Shown: piece after piece, positions 1 to 7,164 of the stretch
Numbering within the stretch: the first letter of the stretch is position 1
Layout: each line of letters starts with the position of its first letter
The notes under the pieces: generated by a model
What the model was told of the DNA's origin: nothing
Databases searched by the model: none
The model's input: the letters and a program-made list of their open reading frames with translations, nothing else
Assembly: GCA_947071365.1 (NCBI GenBank)
Contig: CAMTFT010000084.1
Coordinates: 1-7,209 of the forward strand
Source: an uncultured bacterium
Lineage (GTDB): Bacteria > Bacillota > Clostridia > Lachnospirales > Lachnospiraceae
Length of the DNA stretch: 7,209 nucleotides
Direction: 5' to 3'
Program-made: the position numbers and the translations under genes

Positions 1-1
1 G

Positions 2-1798
2 CTACGGCCTTACCTGCCCATTCCCAAAGATGATATATTTCGTCGTGGTGAGGGCTTCCAGTCCCATCGGCCCTCTCGCATGCAGCTTCTGTGTACTGAT
101 GCCGATCTCCGCGCCGAACCCGAACTCAAATCCGTCCGTGAACCGCGTGGAGGCATTCACATAAACTGCCGCCGCGTCTATTTCATCGAGAAATCTCATG
201 GCATTCGAGTAATCCTTCGTGATGATGGATTCCGAATGGCCCGTGTTGTACTTATTGATGTGTGCGATCGCTTCATCCAGAGAAGATACGGTCTTAACGG
301 AGAGAATATAGTCCAGATATTCTTTTCCCCAGTCTTCCTCGGAAGCGGGAACAGCATCCGGGATACAGGATAGCGCCTGCTCATCGCAGCGCATCTCCAC
401 ATGATGCTCCTCAAGACGTTCCTTCAGTGCTGATAAAAGCTGTTTTTCTACCTTTTCATGGACAACAATGGATTCGCAGGCGTTGCACACCCCGATACGC
501 TGCGTCTTGGCATTGTTGATGATATTGACAGCCATATCAAGATCCGCCGTCTCGTCCACGTAAATGTGGCAGTTGCCAGTGCCCGTCTCAATCACAGGGA
601 TCGTACTGTTACTTACGACGGCACGGATCAGCCCTGCGCCGCCCCTTGGGATCAGCACGTCTACGTACTGTTTCAGCCGCATAAAGCGTGAGGTCGTCTC
701 CCGGTCTGTCACCTGGATAAGCTGCAGCGCAGTTCCCGGAATGGAACAATCCTCCAGAGCGCGGCGCAGCACCTTTACGATTGCGGTATTCGAATGAATC
801 GCGTCACTTCCGCCCTTCAGGATCACGGCATTTCCCGTCTTGAAGCACAGTCCGAAGGCATCCGCCGTCACATTCGGCCTCGACTCATAGATAATGCCGA
901 TCACGCCCAGCGGAACACGCTTCCTTCCTATCATCAGCCCATTGGGGCGCTTTTTCATTTCCTGGACTTCCCCAATCGGGTCATCCAGCCGGGCGATCTG
1001 GCGAAGGCCCTCACTCATCCCTTCGATCCGCCCCGTATTCAGCATCAGCCGGTCCACCAGTCCCTCCGGCATCTGGTTTTTCCGGGCTTCCTCGATGTCC
1101 CTCGCATTTGCCTTCAGGATATCTTCGGCGTACTGCTCCAGATAATCCGCCGCCTTTAAAAGCGCCTCATTCTTGGCCGCGGTGGACAGGCCGCGAAGAC
1201 GCGGCTCCGTTTCCCTTGCACTGCGTCCGATAGAATCAAGTAGCACATCCGGATCCGCAAAAAAACGTTCCTCTGTGATCAGATACTGTGGAAAGATGTC
1301 ATGCTTATCGCCCGGCACCTCCTCCATCATCTGAAATTCAAAGGCTACGGCTACTGTGGGATGATCCGTGTGGACAGAAAGATACCGGTCGTAAAATCCC
1401 TTTCCATACCCACAGCGATGACGCATACTGTCGAAGCCCACACCGGGAACGATCAGCAGTGCATTTTCATCATCGGCTGCCTGAGCAGTCACTGGCTCCG
1501 GGATATCGTAATAGCCAGGCGCAACATCGTCATATGAAGAAATATAATAATACGTCATATCCTCGCCGTGTACCTTCGGAGCCGCCACCTTTTTGCCGAG
1601 CTTCCACGCAGTCTCGATCAGAAGCTTCGTGGAGACCTCCCCCTTGCAGTCCATATAGACATAAACGCAGGATGCCTTTTGAAACTCCTCCATCTGCAGG
1701 ATCTTTTCGCAGATCACACGGCTTTTTTCGTTCAATACCTCCGGTGACAACTCTTTTCTTCTGGAGAATACCAGCTTTCTAATGTCCTTTTTTTCCAT
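2..1798 (-). CDS. proA: Fused 5-formyltetrahydrofolate cyclo-ligase / glutamate-5-semialdehyde dehydrogenase (ProA)
   Basis: Two enzymes in one frame, 598 aa from the preferred start. Residues about 1-180 are a complete 5-formyl-THF cyclo-ligase (ATP-dependent, 5-formyl-THF to 5,10-methenyl-THF). They show a basic N terminus (KKDIRK) and the family signature PGVGFD followed by [12 protein letters not shown] at about 118-140. Residues about 185-598 are gamma-glutamyl phosphate reductase, the NADPH-dependent second step of proline synthesis. They show the VDVLIPRGG signature near 379-387, the catalytic cysteine in GVCNA (about Cys438) and the C-terminal [12 protein letters not shown]. Both halves are near full family length and keep their key motifs, so both are probably active in the cytosol. 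The linker is only about ten residues. I chose the ATG at 1798 (MEKKDIRK) because it has GGTGA five bases upstream and fits the family N terminus. An in-frame ATG at 1828 would add ten residues with a weaker site. The gene overlaps the end of the DUF896 gene by 20 bases. A frameshift at a T7 run near the junction is an alternative to true fusion. Enzyme calls are very secure; the fusion is moderately secure. Confidence 0.9.
   Translation of the reverse strand: MEKKDIRKLVFSRRKELSPEVLNEKSRVICEKILQMEEFQKASCVYVYMDCKGEVSTKLLIETAWKLGKKVAAPKVHGEDMTYYYISSYDDVAPGYYDIPEPVTAQAADDENALLIVPGVGFDSMRHRCGYGKGFYDRYLSVHTDHPTVAVAFEFQMMEEVPGDKHDIFPQYLITEERFFADPDVLLDSIGRSARETEPRLRGLSTAAKNEALLKAADYLEQYAEDILKANARDIEEARKNQMPEGLVDRLMLNTGRIEGMSEGLRQIARLDDPIGEVQEMKKRPNGLMIGRKRVPLGVIGIIYESRPNVTADAFGLCFKTGNAVILKGGSDAIHSNTAIVKVLRRALEDCSIPGTALQLIQVTDRETTSRFMRLKQYVDVLIPRGGAGLIRAVVSNSTIPVIETGTGNCHIYVDETADLDMAVNIINNAKTQRIGVCNACESIVVHEKVEKQLLSALKERLEEHHVEMRCDEQALSCIPDAVPASEEDWGKEYLDYILSVKTVSSLDEAIAHINKYNTGHSESIITKDYSNAMRFLDEIDAAAVYVNASTRFTDGFEFGFGAEIGISTQKLHARGPMGLEALTTTKYIIFGNGQVRP
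1259..1265 (-). other. T7 homopolymer at the cyclo-ligase/ProA junction
   Basis: Seven T in a row on the coding strand encode the end of an Arg codon and two Phe codons (EERFF), exactly where a stand-alone cyclo-ligase would end. One extra T would send the first domain into a TGA at 1236-1238. An in-frame GTG at 1244-1246 would then serve as a ProA start, giving an 11-base overlap. As written, the frame stays open. The run could be a sequencing or assembly indel, a phase-variation or slippage site, or simply Phe codons. Confidence 0.5.
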
Positions 1799-1997
1799 AT
1801 TTTTCACCAAGATTCTCAATCTTTCCATCTTTGCCTATCACGTCAATGTTGTTCAACTGGCCCCGCAGATTTGCCCGGACAGCCGCAATATATTCTGCCC
1901 TAAGCTCTGATTGTTCCCTGCGTTCGGACTCGGTGAGTCCCTCCGCCTTTGACTTGCGGGCCAGCTCGTTGATCCGTTCTAATTTTTTGTTGTCCAT
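1779..1997 (-). CDS. DUF896 (YnzC/UPF0291-type) small protein
   Basis: A 72-aa cytosolic protein of the DUF896 family, to which Bacillus subtilis YnzC belongs. The N-terminal half shows the family pattern: [15 protein letters not shown], then an acidic, basic and Gln-rich helix ending in [13 protein letters not shown]. Together these suggest a charged helical hairpin. A short tail with IDVIGKDG follows. The family has no settled biochemical role, and I assign none. The ATG has AAGGAGA five bases upstream, and this ribosome site overlaps the proB stop codon, so the gene is probably translated in step with proB. Its 3' end overlaps the start of the cyclo-ligase/ProA gene by 20 bases. It therefore sits between two consecutive proline-pathway enzymes. 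The family call is secure. Co-location suggests co-expression, not a role in proline metabolism. Confidence 0.88.
   Translation of the reverse strand: MDNKKLERINELARKSKAEGLTESERREQSELRAEYIAAVRANLRGQLNNIDVIGKDGKIENLGEKYGKKGH
1804..1808 (-). promoter_or_regulatory. Ribosome binding site favouring the 1798 start
   Basis: The coding strand reads GGTGA five bases before the ATG at 1798. The alternative ATG at 1828 has only a weak AGG-like element upstream. The site lies inside the end of the DUF896 gene, so translation of the two genes may be coupled. Confidence 0.55.
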
Positions 1998-2002
1998 CGT
2001 CT

Positions 2003-2009
2003 TCTCCTT
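2003..2009 (-). promoter_or_regulatory. Ribosome binding site of the DUF896 gene, overlapping the proB stop
   Basis: The coding strand reads AAGGAGA five bases before the ATG. The proB stop codon TAA (2008-2010) supplies the first bases of this element, the usual layout for translational coupling. Confidence 0.75.
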
Positions 2010-2853
2010 ACGCCTCTTCCTTTTCCAGTATGTCGATCAGATAAAAATCCTCATTCGACCTGCCCTGAAAAAGAGTACCGATATTCGCACCCTTCAGGAT
2101 GCGGTGGATCACATGGAAATCGTCGCCGTTGGCAATGATCATATCAGCGCCGGAAGCCGTGGCGATCTTGGCCGCGGACAGCTTTGTCGCCATGCCGCCG
2201 GTTCCCACATCGCTGCCGCTGCCCTTTCCCATACTCATCAGATGGTCGTCCAGCTTTTCCACCACGTCTATGAATTCAGCCTTCGGATTTTTCCGCGGGT
2301 CATCCGTATACAGCCCGTCAATGTCAGAAAGCAAAAGCAGCAGATCCGCTCCCACCAGGGCCGCAACGATCGCAGACAGCGTATCATTGTCACCGAACTG
2401 AATTTCGTATGTTGCGACGGTATCGTTTTCATTTACAATGGGAATCGCTCCAAGAGCCAGCAGCTCCGCAAACGTATTGGAAGCGTTCTTCCTGCTCAGA
2501 TTGTCCAGCATGGTATTTTTCGTCATGAGTACCTGAGCCGCCTGATGACCGTATTCACTGAACAGCTTCTGGTAGATCATCATGAGCTGCGCCTGGCCGA
2601 TGGCGGCACACGCCTGCTTTTCCGCAACGTTTTTGGGCCGGTGATGAAATCCGATCGCCTGCCGGCCCACCGCAATGGCGCCGGAGGATACGAGGATCAC
2701 GTCTTTTCCCATATTTTTGATATCACAAAGCTCCCGTACCAGAGTCTCCAGCTTTGTGAGGTTCAGCGCACCTGTAGCGCTGTGTGTAATCGAAGAACTG
2801 CCGATCTTGATGACAATTCTTTTTTTATCCTTCAGTTTCTCTCTGTAGTCCAT
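2008..2853 (-). CDS. proB: Glutamate 5-kinase without PUA domain
   Basis: Cytosolic ATP-dependent kinase for the first committed step of proline synthesis (glutamate to gamma-glutamyl phosphate), handing its unstable product to ProA encoded two genes downstream. The 281 aa form an amino-acid kinase fold. Visible elements are the phosphate loop VIKIGSSS (14-21), LVSSGAIAVG (54-63), NENDTVAT (141-148), FGDNDTLSA (153-161), the nucleotide-binding SDIDGLYTDDPR (176-187) and GTGGMATKLSAA (217-228). The protein stops shortly after the kinase domain. The C-terminal PUA domain of the roughly 367-residue Escherichia coli enzyme is absent. PUA-less ProB is known in other bacteria, so I read this as a natural short form rather than a truncation. 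The start ATG has GAGGAGA about four bases upstream. Feedback inhibition by proline is a family property; no sequence-level regulator is visible here. Confidence 0.96.
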   Translation of the reverse strand: MDYREKLKDKKRIVIKIGSSSITHSATGALNLTKLETLVRELCDIKNMGKDVILVSSGAIAVGRQAIGFHHRPKNVAEKQACAAIGQAQLMMIYQKLFSEYGHQAAQVLMTKNTMLDNLSRKNASNTFAELLALGAIPIVNENDTVATYEIQFGDNDTLSAIVAALVGADLLLLLSDIDGLYTDDPRKNPKAEFIDVVEKLDDHLMSMGKGSGSDVGTGGMATKLSAAKIATASGADMIIANGDDFHVIHRILKGANIGTLFQGRSNEDFYLIDILEKEEA

Positions 2854-2857
2854 AACT

Positions 2858-2864
2858 TCTCCTC
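2858..2864 (-). promoter_or_regulatory. Ribosome binding site of proB
   Basis: The coding strand reads GAGGAGA, a strong Shine-Dalgarno element, four to five bases before the ATG at 2853. It lies in the 27-base gap after the flippase gene and supports this start. Confidence 0.75.
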
Positions 2865-2880
2865 AGACAAATATACATCA

Positions 2881-4539
2881 TCACCGCACAAGTCCCAGCT
2901 TCCGCAGCAGGCGGATCACCAGATGCCCTTTCGGGAACGTGGATATTTCTTCAATCGTAATACCGCGGAACGAGACAAGGCCGATGGCGTATACTGCCAT
3001 TCCCACGATGATGGAAATAACCGTTGAGAACGTATTTCCGGCAAATACGTGGAATGCTGAATAAACGATAAATACCGCCGCTGCCATAATGATCGAGGCA
3101 ACGCCCGGAACGATAAAGGTCTTATACCACTCCTGCCTGTAGCTGATGAACCGCCGGATAGACAGTGCATTCAAAATACATACGACCAAAGCAAAGAATA
3201 TGTTGGAATATACGACAGCATAAATATTGAGGTTTGCCGTGGTCAGCAGAAAATACAGCAGGATAAAATGAAGCACTAAGGCAATACTGCAGTTGATCAG
3301 CGGCTGTTTAAGCTGTCCCAGCCCCTGCAAAATACCCGTAGTAAGGGTGGACAGAGAATAAAAGATGATCATCAGAGCGCCTATCTGCATAATACCGGTA
3401 GACAGCGGCACACCCGTATCCTGATTAAACAGCATCGTAATGATCGGCTTCGCCAGAGCCGCCATGCCGGCTGCACACGGAATCGTCAGAAGCATCGTAA
3501 AGCGGATGGACATCCTGATCTTCTGCCTTGCCTCACTGCGGTTGCGGTTTGCCATGGCTGCTGTCAGACTGGGAACGATCGAAGGCGACATACTGGATGC
3601 CAGCGCCAGCGGAACATTCATCAGGACGCGGAACTGCCCGGAGTAAATACCCCAGATAGCACCGTACTGCGCATCCGTGTAGCCCTGCCCCTGAAGCACC
3701 TTGTTGAAAATACCCTGATCCGCCACATTGCTGATATTGTAGATAACGGTACTCAAAATGACGGGCAGAATCGTCAGAATAAGCTGCCGGTATATCGCGT
3801 ACGCGGATTCCGGCCTGGAATTCTGATCCCGGCGCATGTTCCGGCGCAGCGTACTCTTCTGGGCCGTATATACAAACATCATGAAAATAAGCGCAACCGT
3901 GATGCTGACCACCGTACCGAAGGTGCCGCCGGCCGCTCCCCAGGCAGGCCCAAGAGACGCATTTCCACCCTGGGCAGCCAGAGATTCCCCGTAGCTGAAC
4001 ATGATGTTCGCACATACAAGGGTTACGGCAGCATTTACGATCTGCTCAATGACCTGCGAAACCGCTGTGGGAACCATCGTGGAATATCCCTGAAAGTATC
4101 CCCGGAAGGTGCCAATGATCGCCGATATGAAAATAGCCGGAGCAAGAACGCGCAGGCCGTATACCGCCAGTTCAAATGACATCAGATACTTCGTGATCAC
4201 ACCGGCAAAAATGTATGTAATCAGCGCCAGTGTTCCGCCGACGACAAGTGCAAACCGCACTGCGCACAGAAAAACTCTGTGTGCATTGCGGTATTCTCCC
4301 CGGTGTACCCGCTCCGATACCAGCTTGGAAACTGCCAGCGGAAGGTTGAAGCAGGAAATCATAAGAACGATCGCGTATATCTCATTTGCCGTGGAATAAT
4401 AACCGTTTCCCTCGTTCCCCAGAATATTCTGCAGCGGAAAACGGTAGATCATTCCGATGATTTTTGCGATGATTGCTGCGGCAGCCAGAATAGAACCCTG
4501 GACTAAAAAGTTATTTCCACTTTTCTTTTTCTCTTTCAC
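2881..4539 (-). CDS. SpoVB/YtgP-type polysaccharide (lipid-linked precursor) flippase, MOP superfamily
   Basis: A 552-aa polytopic membrane protein of the polysaccharide-biosynthesis / SpoVB-MurJ branch of the MOP superfamily. Members move lipid-linked sugar precursors, including lipid II, across the cytoplasmic membrane. The N terminus has the typical first helix and loop (FLVQGSILAAAAIIAKIIGM, then YRFPLQNILGNEGNGYYSTA at about 32-51). About a dozen or more further hydrophobic segments follow, spread to about residue 525. A basic amphipathic tail (LVIRLLRKLGLVR) closes the protein. A charged cytoplasmic loop lies near 227-250 between the two halves. Length fits the family's usual 500-550 aa. 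The start is GTG, preceded by AGAGGT at five bases; the next Met is residue 30, inside helix 1, so GTG is required. The gene follows the DUF3048 gene by 51 bases. Whether it serves peptidoglycan, spore cortex or another glycan cannot be told from sequence. Confidence 0.9.
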   Translation of the reverse strand: MKEKKKSGNNFLVQGSILAAAAIIAKIIGMIYRFPLQNILGNEGNGYYSTANEIYAIVLMISCFNLPLAVSKLVSERVHRGEYRNAHRVFLCAVRFALVVGGTLALITYIFAGVITKYLMSFELAVYGLRVLAPAIFISAIIGTFRGYFQGYSTMVPTAVSQVIEQIVNAAVTLVCANIMFSYGESLAAQGGNASLGPAWGAAGGTFGTVVSITVALIFMMFVYTAQKSTLRRNMRRDQNSRPESAYAIYRQLILTILPVILSTVIYNISNVADQGIFNKVLQGQGYTDAQYGAIWGIYSGQFRVLMNVPLALASSMSPSIVPSLTAAMANRNRSEARQKIRMSIRFTMLLTIPCAAGMAALAKPIITMLFNQDTGVPLSTGIMQIGALMIIFYSLSTLTTGILQGLGQLKQPLINCSIALVLHFILLYFLLTTANLNIYAVVYSNIFFALVVCILNALSIRRFISYRQEWYKTFIVPGVASIIMAAAVFIVYSAFHVFAGNTFSTVISIIVGMAVYAIGLVSFRGITIEEISTFPKGHLVIRLLRKLGLVR

Positions 4540-4544
4540 GTCAG

Positions 4545-4550
4545 ACCTCT
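4545..4550 (-). promoter_or_regulatory. Ribosome binding site supporting a GTG start
   Basis: The coding strand reads AGAGGT, five bases before the GTG at 4537-4539. No ATG is available nearby in frame, so this element decides the start of the flippase gene. Confidence 0.7.
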
Positions 4551-4590
4551 TAAGAAATTAATTCGCACTTCCTGCATAAGATATCAGAAC

Positions 4591-5667
4591 TTAGTAAAGC
4601 TGAACATCATCACTGTTTGAGTCAAGCACGATGCAGACCCAGGTCTTGCCCTGATTCAGAGTAATCTGCTCGCCGTTTGCATCATAATAACGTGTCGGGC
4701 TGAAATTGCCTTCTGCAAAGGGATCTTCTGTAGTAGCTCCGTCTTTGCTCCATGTCACGTCAATTGCCTTTCCTCTCGTGATATACTTGCCGCTTCCTCC
4801 CGTCAGAACATTGATATCCAGATACGTATCAGAGTCTACCTGCGGCTGCCAGGAACAGTACTGAATCAGGATATTGTCGTATGTCAGCGGGTTTCCGGTC
4901 ATCATATCGATCTGCGGATCACCGAACTGGTATCTCGTGTACTTCCCGGTCTGTTCATCGTATACAAAGGTGGCGTTGTTGTAATCATATCCAACCTCCA
5001 CCGTAGAGGCAGTCTGTCCGTTCTCAAGAAGCACCGGAGCATCGTCAGCCGCGAACTGGTAGTGGCCGTTCTGCAGCAGATAATCGTCAGAATAATTTCT
5101 GGAATATCCCCGGAAATCAATACCGGCCTGAATCATGTCATAATTGGTAAATACATTGTGCGGCGCCGGGAAATCATCTCCTCTGTAGTACGTCACACCG
5201 CCCTCTCCTTTTCCGGCATCCTCAAGTCCGGAAAGGTTCAGCGTTTCATCACGCCACAGCAGCTCCAGCGCATACCATGCCTGTCCGAAATGCAGGTAGA
5301 AGGAATCGAACTCCCTTGCAAAATATACGTAATACTCACGGCTGCTTCGCACGGAACCGATGCGCTCCACATCCTGATAATCCTCAAAAATCCCCATCAG
5401 ACGCGTGATGCCGCCCTCCACCGGAGCTTCATATACGATCTCGGCATTTGCAATACCGGACTGCGGAAGCGCGTAATAGATGTTGTTTAGCATAACGGAT
5501 ATCGGTCTCGTTCTCCCGATGGATTCCGGAACTAGCTTTGCGGTCAGGAAGCTTCGTACCATTCCATTATTTTCCTCTGCAGAGGCAGTCATGGCGCCGC
5601 CCATACAGCCCGCCACCATCGCTGCCGACAAAATTCCTGCAACTAATTTTCTGAATCGTCTTTTCAT
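4591..5667 (-). CDS. DUF3048 (YerB-like) exported protein
   Basis: A 358-aa exported protein of the DUF3048 family (Bacillus YerB is a lipoprotein member); its biochemical role is not established. Residues 1-30 are a signal peptide: a basic MKRRFRK, a hydrophobic core, then VAGC (18-21), which fits a lipobox. ASA-E (28-31) also fits a signal peptidase I site, so it could be lipid-anchored or secreted. The N-terminal DUF3048 domain (about 50-190) shows RPISVMLNN, ALPQSGIANAEIVYEAPVEGGITR and IGSVRSSREYY. The C-terminal domain (about 220-350) ends in the characteristic LNQGKTWVCIV. The ATG at 5665-5667 has GGGAGGA seven bases upstream, abutting the ybeY stop. It lies 14 bases after ybeY and 51 bases before the flippase gene, placing two envelope proteins together. 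The family call is strong; function is left open. Confidence 0.9.
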   Translation of the reverse strand: MKRRFRKLVAGILSAAMVAGCMGGAMTASAEENNGMVRSFLTAKLVPESIGRTRPISVMLNNIYYALPQSGIANAEIVYEAPVEGGITRLMGIFEDYQDVERIGSVRSSREYYVYFAREFDSFYLHFGQAWYALELLWRDETLNLSGLEDAGKGEGGVTYYRGDDFPAPHNVFTNYDMIQAGIDFRGYSRNYSDDYLLQNGHYQFAADDAPVLLENGQTASTVEVGYDYNNATFVYDEQTGKYTRYQFGDPQIDMMTGNPLTYDNILIQYCSWQPQVDSDTYLDINVLTGGSGKYITRGKAIDVTWSKDGATTEDPFAEGNFSPTRYYDANGEQITLNQGKTWVCIVLDSNSDDVQLY

Positions 5668-5674
5668 TATTTGT

Positions 5675-5681
5675 TCCTCCC
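5675..5681 (-). promoter_or_regulatory. Ribosome binding site of the DUF3048 gene
   Basis: The coding strand reads GGGAGGA seven bases before the ATG and directly after the ybeY stop codon TAA. It is a strong site that fixes the start at 5667. Confidence 0.75.
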
Positions 5682-6179
5682 TTATCTTAAAATGTTCATT
5701 TTTGTTAATATTTCTTCCTGAAGCCGTTCCATCTCTTTAGCTTCTTCCTCAGTCATATGGTCGTATCCCATCAGATGCAGCATACTGTGAGTGATCAGGA
5801 ACGCGTACTCCCGCTTTACGGAATGGCCGTACTCCTCTGACTGCTCCAGTACCTTGTCCGCGGAAATCACGATATCCCCCAGCATCAGCTCACCGGAATC
5901 CGGTTCGAAGCAATCCACTCCGGCCTCCTCAAGAAAGCTGAAATCACCGGGTGTTTCGTATGTGACCATCGGAAATGACAAAACATCCGTGGGCCGGTCG
6001 ATCTGCCTGTGCTCCAGATTTATTTTGTGGATCTCCTCATTGTCTGTGATCAGCAGACTGACCTGCGCCTCATACGGGCAGTCCATGTAATCCAATGTAA
6101 AGGAAATCACCTGCTCTGCGATCTCATACAGCTCGATTCCCAGGTCGTTTCCGTACTCGTTTTCGAAATCAACCGTCAT
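5682..6179 (-). CDS. ybeY: YbeY endoribonuclease / rRNA maturation factor
   Basis: A 165-aa cytosolic single-strand-specific metalloendoribonuclease of the YbeY/UPF0054 family. It takes part in 16S rRNA 3'-end maturation and ribosome quality control. The zinc-binding signature H-x3-H-x5-H is intact as HSMLHLMGYDH (His131, His135, His141). Upstream lie the conserved RPTDVLSFP (62-70, with the conserved Arg62) and LGDIVIS (100-106). Length matches the family. The ATG has GGGAGGT five bases upstream. It follows phoH by 43 bases, the classic phoH-ybeY pairing. In many Firmicutes dgkA, cdd or era come next; here the next gene is DUF3048 instead. Confidence 0.97.
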   Translation of the reverse strand: MTVDFENEYGNDLGIELYEIAEQVISFTLDYMDCPYEAQVSLLITDNEEIHKINLEHRQIDRPTDVLSFPMVTYETPGDFSFLEEAGVDCFEPDSGELMLGDIVISADKVLEQSEEYGHSVKREYAFLITHSMLHLMGYDHMTEEEAKEMERLQEEILTKMNILR

Positions 6180-6184
6180 AAAGT

Positions 6185-6191
6185 ACCTCCC
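6185..6191 (-). promoter_or_regulatory. Ribosome binding site of ybeY
   Basis: The coding strand reads GGGAGGT five bases before the ATG at 6179, within the 43-base gap after phoH. It fixes the ybeY start. Confidence 0.75.
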
Positions 6192-6222
6192 GACGCGAAT
6201 ACATCATATTTATATAGATGCA

Positions 6223-7164
6223 TCAGCGCTTTCTCGTTTCTCTGCGTTTTTCTCTTTTTTCATACTCCTCATAGGCGTTTACGATCTTCTGCACCAGCGG
6301 ATGCCGCACAACATCCAGGCTTGTCATCTGGCAGAAGCTGATATCATCCACCTTTCCCAGCACCTTTATGGCCGTATCCAGTCCCGAAGGCGCCCCGGTA
6401 GGCAGATCCTTCTGGGTCAGGTCTCCAGTCACAACGACCTTGGAACCGAATCCGATTCGCGTCAGAAACATCTTCATCTGTGCAGGTGAAGTGTTCTGCG
6501 CTTCATCCAGGATGATAAACGCATTATCCAGTGTCCGGCCTCGCATGTACGCAAGGGGAGCCACCTCGATCAGGCCCTTCTCCATATTTTTCAGGAAGCT
6601 GTCCGGCCCCATGATCTGATAAAGCGCGTCATAAAGCGGACGCAGGTAAGGATCTACCTTGCTCTGCAGATCTCCCGGAAGAAATCCCAGCTTTTCGCCG
6701 GCCTCGATCGCCGGTCTCGTCAGAATGATCCGTCCCACCTCATCGTTTTTGAAAGCCGTGATCGCCATGGCCATGGCCAGATACGTCTTTCCTGTACCGG
6801 CAGGCCCCGTTCCGAATACGATCATCTTTTTCCGGATGGCGTCAACGTATGCTTTCTGCCCCAGAGTCTTCGGCTTGATCGGCTTGCCGTTTATCGTATG
6901 GCAGATACAGTCACTGTCCATCTCCACCAGTGAAGACTCCCTCTCCTCCATGGAAAGAGCAATGGAATAATCCACGTTCTGCTCCGTAATGGCCGTACCC
7001 CTCATGGAAAGTTCATACAGACTCTCAAGAATCTTTTTGGCCCGAACCGCTCCTGTGGGACTGCCAAGAATCTTGATCTCACCGTCACGGTTGAGTACCG
7101 TGACCTGAAATGCACGCTCTATTTTTTTAACGTATTGGTCGAACTGGCCGAATATATTCTGTAT
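6223..7164 (-). CDS. phoH: PhoH-family ATPase, 5' end missing at contig edge
   Basis: PhoH-like P-loop ATPase, cytosolic. The family is linked to RNA metabolism and is commonly next to ybeY, as here. The genuine part is 313 aa, counted from IQNIFGQFD. Residues about 1-55 form the N-terminal nucleic-acid-binding (KH-like) region: FGQFDQYVKKIE, then an ITEQNVDY stretch at about 59-66. The ATPase core has Walker A GPAGTGKT (about 120-127), RPAIEAGEKLGFLPGD (about 150-165) and Walker B FIILDEAQNTSP (about 216-227). It then has VVTGDLTQKDLP (about 244-255) and RHPLV (about 287-291). The C terminus is a highly charged Lys/Arg/Glu tail. Complete family members have roughly 15-25 more residues at the N terminus. 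The apparent GTG start at 7177-7179 and the residues MYKRQ come from sequencing adapter and are not part of the gene, so no true start is present. The true start and the promoter lie off the right edge. Confidence 0.95.
   Translation of the reverse strand: MQNIFGQFDQYVKKIERAFQVTVLNRDGEIKILGSPTGAVRAKKILESLYELSMRGTAITEQNVDYSIALSMEERESSLVEMDSDCICHTINGKPIKPKTLGQKAYVDAIRKKMIVFGTGPAGTGKTYLAMAMAITAFKNDEVGRIILTRPAIEAGEKLGFLPGDLQSKVDPYLRPLYDALYQIMGPDSFLKNMEKGLIEVAPLAYMRGRTLDNAFIILDEAQNTSPAQMKMFLTRIGFGSKVVVTGDLTQKDLPTGAPSGLDTAIKVLGKVDDISFCQMTSLDVVRHPLVQKIVNAYEEYEKREKRRETRKR

Noticed and set aside
1..4. Adapter or truncation at the left edge
   Set aside because: The proA stop codon TAG (2-4) follows the expected C-terminal GNGQVR motif, so the gene end looks genuine. 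Only one base lies beyond it, so nothing can be said about a terminator.
1799..1828. The upstream ATG at 1828 as the start of the cyclo-ligase/ProA protein
   Set aside because: It would add ten residues not typical of the family and overlap the DUF896 gene by 50 bases. Its ribosome site is weaker than the GGTGA before 1798, though it cannot be fully excluded.
1831..3027. A long plus-strand open frame (398 codons) opposite proB and the DUF896 gene
   Set aside because: It covers three well-supported minus-strand reading frames, its product looks like no known family (rich in His, Arg and Gln), and it is best explained as an antisense shadow.
4540..4590. A possible terminator or promoter between the DUF3048 gene and the flippase gene
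   Set aside because: No stable hairpin with a T-run and no paired -35/-10 elements could be seen in these 51 bases; only the ribosome site is convincing.
6180..6222. A possible internal promoter in the phoH-ybeY gap (TATGAT-like hexamer on the minus strand)
   Set aside because: No reasonable -35 element lies at 16-18 bases, and the short A/T-rich gap alone is weak evidence.
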